64,000 nt of DNA, from positions 1-64,000 of the forward strand of contig NZ_JAUSWW010000003.1 in the NCBI RefSeq assembly GCF_030815415.1, read 5' to 3'. Below are positions 52,223 to 60,476 of this stretch, piece after piece. This DNA comes from Streptomyces canus (GTDB lineage: Bacteria > Actinomycetota > Actinomycetes > Streptomycetales > Streptomycetaceae). The position numbers and the translations under genes were made by a program. Under the pieces are notes generated by a model. It did no database searches and had not been told where the DNA came from. It worked only from the letters and a program-made list of their open reading frames with translations. The first letter of the stretch is position 1, and each line of letters starts with the position of its first letter.

Positions 52223-53160
52223 CCCTGTTGCTGGCATTGCTGTCGGGGATGGCCGTGGTCGGCGGGCTGATCGGCACCGTCGCCGGGATCGTCGGCACCA
52301 CCGCACCCCGCCGGGCCCCGCTGCGCCGGCGCTGGCAAGCCCTGCGCGCGGGCCAGGACCAGGGTGAGGAGGTGCGGCTGCGCCGGCGGACACTTGCCGT
52401 CTGCGCGCTCGTGGTCTTCGGCACGGTATGGCTGTTCTCCGGGAACTTTGTGGCCGGCGGCCTGTTGGGCGCGGCGGTGGTGGGGGTGCCGTGGCTGATC
52501 ACGCCGTCCAAGATCGCGGCCGAACGCATCGGCCAGCTGGAAGCCCTGAGCGAGTGGACCCAACGCCTGGCCGGGCTGCTCAGGTTGGGGATGGGCCTGG
52601 AACAGGCGATGATCACCAGCCGGAAGGGGGCACCGGACGCCCTCGCCCCCCAGATCGCGAGCCTGTCGGAGCGGCTGCGCCGCGGCTGGCGCCCCGAAGA
52701 AGCTCTGCGGGCCTTCGCCGGCGAACTCGACGACGTCACCGCGGACAAGGTGACCGCAGCGCTGATCCTCTCGGTCAATGACCGGGGACCGGGCCTGGCC
52801 CAGGCACTGGAGGACCTGGCGGGCACGGTCCGCGAGGAGGTCGGCCGCAAACGCTCCATCGAGGCGGACCGCGCCAAACCCCGCACCACCGTGCGGTGGA
52901 TGACCTTCATCACCCTGGGCGTGATCATCGCGGGGTTCTTCGTGCCCTCGTACACCAGGCCCTACTCCACCCTGCTGGGCCAGCTGGTGCTCGGCTTCCT
53001 GACCGCCGGGTTCGTCGCCGTTTTGGCGATGATGCGGCAGCTGGGCACCTTCCGCCGCATCCCCCGCTTCCTGATCACCGACCCGCGCAGCACTGTCCGT
53101 CTGCCCGCCCCGCACCTCGAGGCGGCGGTCGAGCGTGAGCCGGAAGGGACCCGGTCGTGA
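52219..53160 (+). CDS. TadB-like inner-membrane pilus protein
   Basis: ATG 52219 overlaps the stop of the ATPase gene (ATGA). A 313-aa protein with N-terminal membrane helices (LLALLSGMAVVGGLIGTVAG; VCALVVFGTVWLFSGNFVAG), the T2SSF domain (LAGLLRLGMGLEQAMITSRK ... LQALEDLAGTVREEVGRKRS-like) and two C-terminal helices (WMTFITLGVIIAGFFV; LVLGFLTAGFVAVLAM). TadB and TadC form the membrane platform moved by TadA. Confidence 0.8.
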   Translation: MTLLLALLSGMAVVGGLIGTVAGIVGTTAPRRAPLRRRWQALRAGQDQGEEVRLRRRTLAVCALVVFGTVWLFSGNFVAGGLLGAAVVGVPWLITPSKIAAERIGQLEALSEWTQRLAGLLRLGMGLEQAMITSRKGAPDALAPQIASLSERLRRGWRPEEALRAFAGELDDVTADKVTAALILSVNDRGPGLAQALEDLAGTVREEVGRKRSIEADRAKPRTTVRWMTFITLGVIIAGFFVPSYTRPYSTLLGQLVLGFLTAGFVAVLAMMRQLGTFRRIPRFLITDPRSTVRLPAPHLEAAVEREPEGTRS

Positions 53161-54044
53161 ACCTGTTTCCCGTCGTTGTCACGGGCGGCCTGGTGGGCGG
53201 GGGTGTCGCCTTGTTTGTGCGGGAACTGCTGGCGCCGCAGCCCGCCCTGGCCGCCGCCCTGGCCCGCAGCGCGCCCGGGACGTTGAGCATGCCCCAGGAG
53301 GAGGTGCTCGACCGGGACGAGGTGTGGGGGCGCTGGCTGCTGGCCCGTCTTCAGCGGCTGCCGGGCGTGAAGGTGCCGGCCAAGAATCTTGCCCTGCTCG
53401 GGCAGGGGCCGGGCGCCTTCATGCTGAAGAAGACGGCGCTCGCCGCCCTCGGGCTGCTGTGCCCGGTGCTGGTCACCATCCCGTGGATCATCGCGGGCGT
53501 CTCGCTGCCGTTCTACGTCCCGGCCGTGGTCGGACTCGCCATTGCGGGGCTGCTGTTCATCACTCCCGACCTCGCGGTGCGCGACCAGGCCAAACGGGCG
53601 CGGGAAGAATTCGCGCACGCCCTGTCCGCCTACCTCGACCTGGTCGCACTGAAGCGGGCCGCGGACGCCGGCCCCACCGAGGCCCTGGAGAAAGCGGCCG
53701 CGGTGGGCCATGGCTGGCCGTTTCTGTATCTGCAGGGCGCACTGCGCCGGGCCCGCCTGGAGAAAATCCCGCCCTACCAGGCGCTGACCGAACTCGCCGA
53801 CACCTACGACCTGCCGGGCCTGAGCGACGTCGCCGACATCATGCGCGGCTCGGCCACCGACGGCGCCGCCGTCTACAAAGCCCTGCGCGCACGGACGGCC
53901 GCGCTCAATACCGAGCTGCTCACCGCGCAGGCCGCCGAGGCGAACGCCGCCAGCGAGAAGATGACCGCCCCCGGCGCCTTGCTCGCCGTGCTGGTCATGC
54001 TCCTGATGGCATTCCCCGCAGTGATCCGCATGCTCACCGTGTGA
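53157..54044 (+). CDS. TadC-like inner-membrane pilus protein
   Basis: GTG 53157 overlaps the TadB stop. A 295-aa protein with helices near the N-terminus (VTGGLVGGGVALFVRELL; GLLCPVLVTIPWIIAG; VVGLAIAGLLFITPDL), the T2SSF core (ARLEKIPPYQALTELADTYD, LSDVADIMRGSATDGAAVYK) and a final helix (APGALLAVLVMLLMAFPAVI). It forms a pair with TadB as in other Tad loci. Confidence 0.8.
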   Translation: MNLFPVVVTGGLVGGGVALFVRELLAPQPALAAALARSAPGTLSMPQEEVLDRDEVWGRWLLARLQRLPGVKVPAKNLALLGQGPGAFMLKKTALAALGLLCPVLVTIPWIIAGVSLPFYVPAVVGLAIAGLLFITPDLAVRDQAKRAREEFAHALSAYLDLVALKRAADAGPTEALEKAAAVGHGWPFLYLQGALRRARLEKIPPYQALTELADTYDLPGLSDVADIMRGSATDGAAVYKALRARTAALNTELLTAQAAEANAASEKMTAPGALLAVLVMLLMAFPAVIRMLTV

Positions 54045-54088
54045 CCAACCCGATTCAACACTTTCGACTTGGTGGAGGAGCACTCCCG

Positions 54089-54304
54089 ATGAAGCACTTG
54101 GCAGCCCACAGTTACCGTGCCGTCCGCTTACTGACCGAGCGCCTGGAAGAGAGCCTGGCCGAGGCGGGCCGGCGTCCCGACCGGGGCGACATCAGCATCA
54201 CCACCGTCATCATCTGGGTGGCCGCCGTCACCGGCGCCCTGCTCATCGCCGGAACCATCGCCGTCGTGATCAACAAGTACAACACCAGCCTGAACGGCAT
54301 CTGA
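54089..54304 (+). CDS. Small Flp-pilin-like membrane protein (71 aa)
   Basis: ATG 54089 with a GGAGGAG site at good spacing, so it can be highly translated. A 40-residue basic N-terminal part precedes DRGDISITTVIIWVAAVTGA and one hydrophobic helix. Flp prepilins have Gly-x4-Glu/Tyr at the cleavage site; here it is Gly-Asp-Ile-Ser-Ile-Thr, lacking Glu at +5. By position (after TadC, before TadE) it is the best candidate for the major pilin. Confidence 0.6.
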   Translation: MKHLAAHSYRAVRLLTERLEESLAEAGRRPDRGDISITTVIIWVAAVTGALLIAGTIAVVINKYNTSLNGI

Positions 54305-54786
54305 TGCCCCGCCACGACCGGCTCAGGGACTGGTGGCGCGGGCGACGATGGCACGAGGACCGCGGCGATGCCTCCCTCCAGATGGCGATCGTCTACCCGT
54401 TCATCCTGCTCGCCACCATCGCCGTCATCCAGGCATCCCTGTGGTACTACGCCCGCTCCATCGCGCTGACCGCCGCCCGGGAAGGCCTGACCGCGGCCCG
54501 CGCGTATGAGGCTTCGCCCGCCGACGGCACCACCAAAGCCCGCGAGGTCCTGGGCAGGGCGGCGGGTGACAGCCTGCTCGGCTACACCGTCACCACCACC
54601 GGCAGCACCGCAGAACGCGTGCGCATCGAGGTATCGGGGACGGCCCAGTCGATGATCCCGGGCGTGGCAGGACTGCGGGTCAGCCAGTCGGCATCCGGCG
54701 CCGTAGAACGCTGGACGGTGCCGGGCCGTGGGTTCGCGAATTCTGAAGGTCCTACGGGCGGGAACCCCGGTCGCGGTGGCCCGTGA
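54304..54786 (+). CDS. TadE-like pseudopilin (160 aa)
   Basis: ATG 54304 overlaps the stop of the 71-aa gene. The start of the helix reads DRGDASLQMAIVYPFILLAT, the TadE layout with Gly at -1 but Gln in place of Glu at +5, followed by an exported part rich in beta structure (YTVTTTGSTAERVRIEVSGT). TadE-like minor pilins sit at the pilus base. The stop overlaps the next gene. Confidence 0.75.
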   Translation: MPRHDRLRDWWRGRRWHEDRGDASLQMAIVYPFILLATIAVIQASLWYYARSIALTAAREGLTAARAYEASPADGTTKAREVLGRAAGDSLLGYTVTTTGSTAERVRIEVSGTAQSMIPGVAGLRVSQSASGAVERWTVPGRGFANSEGPTGGNPGRGGP

Positions 54787-55319
54787 TGAGGGCGCCAGGG
54801 ACCTCGTGCCGTGTGAGACCTCACGCCAGTTCAGACACCGGGGCGGTGAACGCGCCCCGACGCAGGGCCTGTTGGACGCACGCGGGCCGGGCGGGCAGCG
54901 GCAGGGCGGACGACGGCAGCGTGGCGATCGAGGCCGCCATCATCGTCCCGCTACTGGTGATGTTCCTGTGCCTGGCGATCGCGGGCGGCCGGATCGTCAC
55001 CTCCGGGGCGAAGATCGACGCAGCGGCGGAGGACGCCGCACGGGAGGCGTCCATCCACCGCACCGTGGCCGCCGCCCAACAGGCCGCGCATACCGCGGCC
55101 GCCGAAACCCTCACCGATCAGGGCATCACGTGCGTCTCCACCAGAGTGGCCGTGGACGCCGGAGGTCTGGCCGTGCCGGTCGGTCAGGTCGGAACCGTCA
55201 CCGTGACGGTGACCTGCACGGTCACCCTCTCCGACCTGCTGCTGCCGGTCCCGGGAAGCCGCACCCTCACCTCCACCGCCACCTCGGTAGTGGATCAATA
55301 CCGGCAGCGGGAGGGCTGA
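54783..55319 (+). CDS. TadE-like pseudopilin (178 aa)
   Basis: GTG 54783 or ATG 54786. After a 40-residue basic lead comes DDGSVAIEAAIIVPLLVMFL, a canonical prepilin-type site (Gly, then Glu at +5) and membrane helix, followed by DAAAEDAAREASIHRTVAAA and an exported domain with one cysteine pair (GITCVSTR, VTCTVTLSD). This is the only clearly canonical cleavage site among the pilin-like proteins here. Confidence 0.75.
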   Translation: MMRAPGTSCRVRPHASSDTGAVNAPRRRACWTHAGRAGSGRADDGSVAIEAAIIVPLLVMFLCLAIAGGRIVTSGAKIDAAAEDAAREASIHRTVAAAQQAAHTAAAETLTDQGITCVSTRVAVDAGGLAVPVGQVGTVTVTVTCTVTLSDLLLPVPGSRTLTSTATSVVDQYRQREG

Positions 55320-55777
55320 TGAGGATGCGCTTCCAGCAGCGGGCCCGGCACGCTGCGTTCGATGACCGGGGTGGGGTGACGGTGTTCGTCGCGGTGTGCG
55401 TCATCGCGCTGATCGGCATCATCGGTGTCGCGGTCGACGGGGGCAGCAGGATGCGCGCCCTGGAGCGCGCCGACTTCGTTGCCGGTGAGGCCGCCCGGGC
55501 CGGCGGACAGGCCATCGACCCCGCCCAGGCCATCCCCGGTGAGGCGGTCGTGGTGGATCCGCAGGACGCGGTGGCCGCAGCCCGCGCCTACCTCGCCTCC
55601 GCCGACGCCACCGGCACCGTCGCCGTGTCGGGGGACGGCAAAACCCTCACGGTCGACGTCAGCGACGCCTACGACACGACGTTCCTGTCGGTTGCCGGGA
55701 TCGGCTCGCTGCCAGTATCCGGCCACGGCGAGGCCACCCTCCTGTACGGGCTCAACGCACCCGAAGGAAACACCTGA
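55319..55777 (+). CDS. TadG-like pilus protein (152 aa)
   Basis: ATG 55319 overlaps the TadE stop. DDRGGVTVFVAVCVIALIGI is the membrane helix with the Gly-x4 start; then GVAVDGGSRMRALERADFVA, the conserved loop of TadG/pilus assembly N-terminal domains, and a beta-rich exported end. It is much shorter than full TadG proteins, having no von Willebrand A domain. Its stop overlaps the ATG of the LysM-BTAD gene by one base. Confidence 0.75.
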   Translation: MRMRFQQRARHAAFDDRGGVTVFVAVCVIALIGIIGVAVDGGSRMRALERADFVAGEAARAGGQAIDPAQAIPGEAVVVDPQDAVAAARAYLASADATGTVAVSGDGKTLTVDVSDAYDTTFLSVAGIGSLPVSGHGEATLLYGLNAPEGNT

Positions 55778-58700
55778 TGGGCCCCACCCCCACCCCCGCC
55801 ACCACAGGCCGCCGCGTGGCCCGTACGGTCACGGCCGCGGCGAGCCTGCTCGTCCTGGCGAGCACGCTGGTGGGGCTGCCGCTGCTGCTGGCCTGGGCCA
55901 CCCCGGTGCTGTGGGAGGCCGGCCACGACGACCTCGCACACCTCCTCGACCGCCAGGACACCGGCTCAGCAGCCCTGCTGCTCATCACCTGCGTGGGCTG
56001 GATCGGCTGGGCGCAGTTCACGTACTGCACAGTGCGCGAGCTGGTCGCGCAGCTGCGCGGCCGGACCTGGCACGCCCCACGCGGGCTCGGCTCCTCCCAG
56101 CGCGCCGCGGCACTGCTGATCGGCAGCATCCTCGTGCTCCTGCCCACCAGTTCAGCGCTGGCCTCCGACGCCCAGGCCGCCCCCGCCGCAACCGCAGCCC
56201 GCCTGCCCGCCCAAGCCCACGCTGCGCACGACACCGGGACCGCCACGGCGAGTACATCGACGTCGGGCACATCGTCCCCGACCTACACGGTGCGCCAGCT
56301 GCGGCCCGCGGAGAGCCTGTGGAGCATCGCCGAGCAGGAACTGGGCGACGGCGAAAAGTGGCGCCAGATCGCCGCCCTGAATGAGGGCGCGGCCATGGCC
56401 GACGGTCAGGTGTTCCGCTCCAACGGGTTCCTGCAGCCCGGCTGGCAGCTGACGATGCCCAGCTCCTACAGCCCAGCGGGAGGCGCCCATACGCAGCTCG
56501 GCCAGGTTGCTCCGGCAGCAGCCGACGAGCCTGCGCAAGTGGAAGTCGTGGAGCCGGGTGACTCCCTGTCCAGCATCGCCGCGCAGGAACTCGAGGACGG
56601 CAACCGGTGGCCGGAACTCTTCACGGCGAGCAAGGATCAGCCGCAGCCGGACGGCCTGCCGGCCATCACCGACCCCGACGTGATCTACCCAGGCCAGCAC
56701 GTCACCGTACCCGCCACCCCCAACGAGTCAGACGAGGCAGACGCCCCGCCACCAGCGAGGGATCACACCGGCGACGAGGAACAGGACTCCCCACAGCCCG
56801 CTCCCCCGGAGACTGGGGCCCCCGACGAGGAACGGCAGCCCGGACACGACGACCAGGAGGCGCAGCCACCGGCGCCCAGCCCATCCACCACCACTGCACC
56901 CAAGCCTTCTGCCTCCAGCACACCCTCCAGCCCACCGACCCAGCGACCCGGACAGGAACAACAGCAGGAACAGGACCAGGACCAGGACCAGGACCAGGAC
57001 CAGGACCAGGAGCAGGGTGCTCCGCCCGCAGCCGGCTCTACGGATCCTGGGCCCAGCAGCAGCGGTGCGCCCTCGACCGCCACTCCCCCGGCGTCACCCG
57101 AAGTATCCGCCTCCGACGCGTCCTCCCCAACCGCGGCACCCACGGCCGAGTCGACTCCGGCCAGCAGCTCGCTGAACCTGCGCATCGTGCTCGGCGCCGG
57201 CGCACTGCTGGCAGCCGCCGTCACCGGGGCACTCGCCCTGCGCAGAACGCTGCAACGCCGCCGCCGCAAACCCGGCGAGACAATCGCCATCGCGTCGGAA
57301 CCCTCCACGGCCGAGGCCCAGTTGGCGGCCGCCGCCGAAGCCGGCGGCCCCGAGGCGAGCGGCGCCCGCCGCCTGGACCACGCCCTGCGCACCCTGGCCC
57401 ACCAACTACCCGACACCGACCACGCGCCGGGGCTGCCGCAGCTGCGGGCCGCGCGAATCGGCACGCACACCGTCGACGTCCTGCCCGAGGACCTCGCACA
57501 AGAGCCGGTAGCGCCGTTTTCGTCCGGGACAGCGGGGTGGTGGGCCCTGCCCGACGACGCCGACCTCCTGGACGAGGAGAGCGCCCGTGACGTGCCCGCC
57601 CCCTACCCGGGGCTGGTCACCCTCGGCAGCACAGACACGGGTGACCTGCTGCTCCTCAACCTCGCCGCCCTGCCCGCCCTGCTGCTCGACGGCAGCGCGG
57701 TACACATCACCGAGGTCTGCACCTCCCTCGCCCTCGAGCTGGGGATGAGCCCGTGGGCCAGCGACGTCGAAATCGTCACCATCGGGTTCGGCGAGGACCT
57801 GCCGCAGCTGCTGCCCACCACACGGATCGCCCACATGCGCCAAGCCGCGCACGCACTGCGCGACCTGAGCGAACGCCTGCTGGAAGCGCGCCAGCTGCCC
57901 GACACCCAGGACCAGCCCTATCTGCTGCTGTGCGCATCGGTACTGGACACAGACACGTCGTGGCGGTTCGCCGAACTCATCGACAAGGCCGGCCCGGTCC
58001 CCGTCACCCTGATCGCCCCGGCAACCTCGGCCGCCGCACACTTCCCCGACGCCGAGATCCTCAACGCCTCGCTCAACATCCCGCAGCACCTCGCCCACGC
58101 CGGCACCGACATCACTGTGCAGCGCCTGGAACACGCGGCTTACCTGCAGATCACCACGGCGCTCGCGGTGTCCGGGGAGTCGGCCCAGCCGGCCGAGGGC
58201 CCCTGGCGGGATGTCCCGGACGAACCCGACCAGCTGCCCCAGCCCGCGCCAGCCGAGTCCCCTGCACCGGCGACCGCCTCTGGCGAGGTCCCGGTTCCGC
58301 AGACCGCGGCGGATGCCGGCTCGACAGGTGGGGTCTTTGCGGCCCTGGTCGCGGCCAGTGCCGACCCGGCTGGGCTGCGTCTGCTGCCCGGGGCGTCACC
58401 TTCACCTGGCGGCGAGTCTGCGCCGGACACCGAGGGAACTCCGCTGGCAGCTACCGAGCCGGCTTCCGGCGCAGAGGCAGGAGGGAACGAGGATCCCAAG
58501 GACAGTGCCGGGAACGGTGAGGAGCCGGTGGGAGCGGAGGGCACGGCGCATGACCTGCGCGCGCCGGAGATCCGTGTCCTGGGGCCGGTCGAGGTGAACG
58601 GCGTCGCTGCCTCCGGGCATGGTCCGCGCAGCAGCCAGCTCGCCGCCTTGTTGTATTTCCGGCCGGGTCGCTCCGCCGACGTGCTGTGCACCGACATGGA

Positions 58701-59307
58701 CCCCCTCAATCCGTGGAGTGTGAACACCCTCAACTCCCGGCTACGCGGCCTGCGTGGCGCCCTGGGCAGCGACACCTCCGGCAATCCCTACGTTCCGCGG
58801 CGTCACACCGGCGAGGACCCCTACCGCCTCTCCCCCGAAGTGCGCTGTGACTGGACGAGATTCCTCCAGCTCGCCGAACGCGCGCTGCCCCAGGGACCAG
58901 CCGGTGTGCCGGACCTGGAACGAGCCCTCAGCCTGGTACGGGGCACACCGTTCGGCGGTAACCCCCTGCCCTGGGCCGAGCCTTTCCAGCAGGAGATGAT
59001 CACGAGGATCATCGACGTCGCGCACTCAGTGGCCACCCACCGCACCCCTCCTGGCCCGCTGCACGACCTCAGCGCGGCCCGGCGAGCCGTCGCGATCGGC
59101 ATCGGCGCCGACGACAGCGCCGAGCTGCTCTACCGGGACCTGATGCGCATCGAGCACACGGCCGGGAACCGCTCCGGCCTGCACACCGCCATCACCCGCA
59201 TCCAGCAGATCAACCAGACACTGGACTGCGATCTTGAGACGGCCACGGAGCAGTTGATCAACGATCTTCTGCACGGCAATGGAAGGAATCAACGCAAAGC
59301 CCCCTAG
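55777..59307 (+). CDS. Membrane-anchored LysM-BTAD protein (1176 aa)
   Basis: Two N-terminal helices (about 20-45, 65-85) and a third near 110-125; two LysM-like segments (RPAESLWSIAEQELGDGEKW, about 176; EPGDSLSSIAAQELEDGNRW, about 263); a long Pro/Gln/Ser linker with six Asp-Gln repeats (DNA GACCAG x6 at 56974-57009); a membrane helix (IVLGAGALLAAAVTGALAL, about 472); a cytoplasmic region; and a C-terminal OmpR-wHTH/BTAD-like part (IRVLGPVEVNGVA ... LNSRLRGLRGALGSD, from about 930). This resembles regulatory-scaffold proteins ending Streptomyces Tad loci. It could sense the wall and control pilus gene expression from the membrane. Confidence 0.75.
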   Translation: MGPTPTPATTGRRVARTVTAAASLLVLASTLVGLPLLLAWATPVLWEAGHDDLAHLLDRQDTGSAALLLITCVGWIGWAQFTYCTVRELVAQLRGRTWHAPRGLGSSQRAAALLIGSILVLLPTSSALASDAQAAPAATAARLPAQAHAAHDTGTATASTSTSGTSSPTYTVRQLRPAESLWSIAEQELGDGEKWRQIAALNEGAAMADGQVFRSNGFLQPGWQLTMPSSYSPAGGAHTQLGQVAPAAADEPAQVEVVEPGDSLSSIAAQELEDGNRWPELFTASKDQPQPDGLPAITDPDVIYPGQHVTVPATPNESDEADAPPPARDHTGDEEQDSPQPAPPETGAPDEERQPGHDDQEAQPPAPSPSTTTAPKPSASSTPSSPPTQRPGQEQQQEQDQDQDQDQDQDQEQGAPPAAGSTDPGPSSSGAPSTATPPASPEVSASDASSPTAAPTAESTPASSSLNLRIVLGAGALLAAAVTGALALRRTLQRRRRKPGETIAIASEPSTAEAQLAAAAEAGGPEASGARRLDHALRTLAHQLPDTDHAPGLPQLRAARIGTHTVDVLPEDLAQEPVAPFSSGTAGWWALPDDADLLDEESARDVPAPYPGLVTLGSTDTGDLLLLNLAALPALLLDGSAVHITEVCTSLALELGMSPWASDVEIVTIGFGEDLPQLLPTTRIAHMRQAAHALRDLSERLLEARQLPDTQDQPYLLLCASVLDTDTSWRFAELIDKAGPVPVTLIAPATSAAAHFPDAEILNASLNIPQHLAHAGTDITVQRLEHAAYLQITTALAVSGESAQPAEGPWRDVPDEPDQLPQPAPAESPAPATASGEVPVPQTAADAGSTGGVFAALVAASADPAGLRLLPGASPSPGGESAPDTEGTPLAATEPASGAEAGGNEDPKDSAGNGEEPVGAEGTAHDLRAPEIRVLGPVEVNGVAASGHGPRSSQLAALLYFRPGRSADVLCTDMDPLNPWSVNTLNSRLRGLRGALGSDTSGNPYVPRRHTGEDPYRLSPEVRCDWTRFLQLAERALPQGPAGVPDLERALSLVRGTPFGGNPLPWAEPFQQEMITRIIDVAHSVATHRTPPGPLHDLSAARRAVAIGIGADDSAELLYRDLMRIEHTAGNRSGLHTAITRIQQINQTLDCDLETATEQLINDLLHGNGRNQRKAP
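56974..57009 (+). repeat. Six tandem GACCAG hexamers inside the LysM-BTAD gene
   Basis: Exact hexamer repeat encoding (Asp-Gln)6 in the extracellular linker. Slippage here would change linker length by two residues per unit without a frameshift, so it may vary between strains. Confidence 0.8.
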
Positions 59308-59457
59308 GGAGCGTATGTGGTTGCGATCACCAGGTGGTCCGGGTGAGTTCTCTGAGCCAGATCATCGAGGCGCGCAGGTGGAGGCCGGCGAGGTGGGCTG
59401 CGACGGCGCCGTCCCCAAGTCCCTGTCCTGCACGGGGCCCCCGTCGCCCGTGCCTTC

Positions 59458-60153
59458 CTAGATCGTGCCGCTCCACGCCCGGCGGTTCTCCCGTCGGCGC
59501 ACATGGCCGCGCCAGCCCGCGAGCAGCGTCATGCCCGTCCATGCGGCGACTCCCGCGACGAGGCCGCCGAGCCTGCCTTCGGGGTCGACGTCCACGGCGT
59601 CCTCCAGGGGGACGGCGCCTTCCGGGTCGCGGAGGATCTCGATGCGGTCGCCCACCCGGTAACCGGGGTTGCTCCCCCGGTACTCGAGGGTCTCGTCGAG
59701 TTCACCGCCCGGCCCGACCAGTGTGAACCGGTGGTTCTTGCTCGCCGTTCCCGCCGCGCTGTCCGCGGTGATCGTGACGGTCTCGCGGACGCCACGTCGG
59801 TCGAGCGCCGCCTCGGGGGCGTACTGGACGGACCCGACGAGAATGAAGAGCGCGGGGACCACGGACAGGACGGCGAGCCACCACGCCCTGTGGAGCAGCC
59901 GCAGCACGATCACGAAGACCAGGCAGCCGAGCACGCCCGCCGCGATCGGGATGAAGTCCATGCCCAGCGTGACGTAGGCGAGTGCGGTGTTGCCGGCGGC
60001 GATCCCCCAGGCGACCAGCAGCACCCAGAGCGTGGCGAGTACCGACGCCCCGGCGCTCCTTCCCGTGCGCTGCCCACCTGGAGCGGGCACTCCAGCCCCG
60101 GCCGCGTCCCCGACACCGCCCGCCACGGGCGCGTTCATCCTCTGATCACTCAT
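59458..60153 (-). CDS. Membrane protein (231 aa)
   Basis: Start ATG 60153 (MSDQRMNAPVAG) on the minus strand. Four membrane helices (VLATLWVLLVAWGIAAG, AAGVLGCLVFVIVLRLL, WWLAVLSVVPALFILVG and, after an exported domain with GYRVGDRIEILRDPEGAVPL, a last helix near GLVAGVAAWTGMTLLAG). The DUF3592-like beta domain between helices 3 and 4 is typical of small actinobacterial membrane proteins. It is inserted between the BTAD gene and a duplicated copy of that gene's tail. Confidence 0.65.
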   Translation of the reverse strand: MSDQRMNAPVAGGVGDAAGAGVPAPGGQRTGRSAGASVLATLWVLLVAWGIAAGNTALAYVTLGMDFIPIAAGVLGCLVFVIVLRLLHRAWWLAVLSVVPALFILVGSVQYAPEAALDRRGVRETVTITADSAAGTASKNHRFTLVGPGGELDETLEYRGSNPGYRVGDRIEILRDPEGAVPLEDAVDVDPEGRLGGLVAGVAAWTGMTLLAGWRGHVRRRENRRAWSGTI

Positions 60154-60192
60154 CCGCGCAGCATACGAGGCGGCCCGAACGCCGTACCCACG

Positions 60193-60442
60193 TGGCCCGC
60201 TGCACCACCTCAGCGCGGCCAGACGAGCCGTCATGATCGGCATCGGCGCCGACGACAGCGCCGAGTTGCTCCACCGGGACCTGATGCGAATCGAGCACGC
60301 CGCCGGGAACCGCTCCGGCCTGCACACCACCATCACCCGGATCCAGCAGATCAACCAGACACTGGACTGCTCACTGGAAACGGAGACCGAGGACCTCATC
60401 CGCGAACTCCTCAACACCCCCGGGACAGCGACGGCACTGTAG
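60193..60442 (+). pseudogene. Duplicated 3' end of the LysM-BTAD gene
   Basis: About 230 bp match 59052-59280 in the same orientation, including IGIGADDSAELL and TRIQQINQTLDC, with changes and a different end (LIRELLNTPG). There is no upstream part of the gene. The two tails flank the membrane-protein gene 59458-60153, the same arrangement as the direct repeat at 17.4/18.5 kb. Confidence 0.75.
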
Positions 60443-60476
60443 GATCCGCGACTCAATGCACACTGACTGACGCGAC

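Noticed and set aside
59308-59457. Transposase tail on the minus strand
   Set aside because: A minus frame reads LAGLHLRASMIWLRELTRTT, vaguely like the end of some transposases, but too short and without a motif to support the call.
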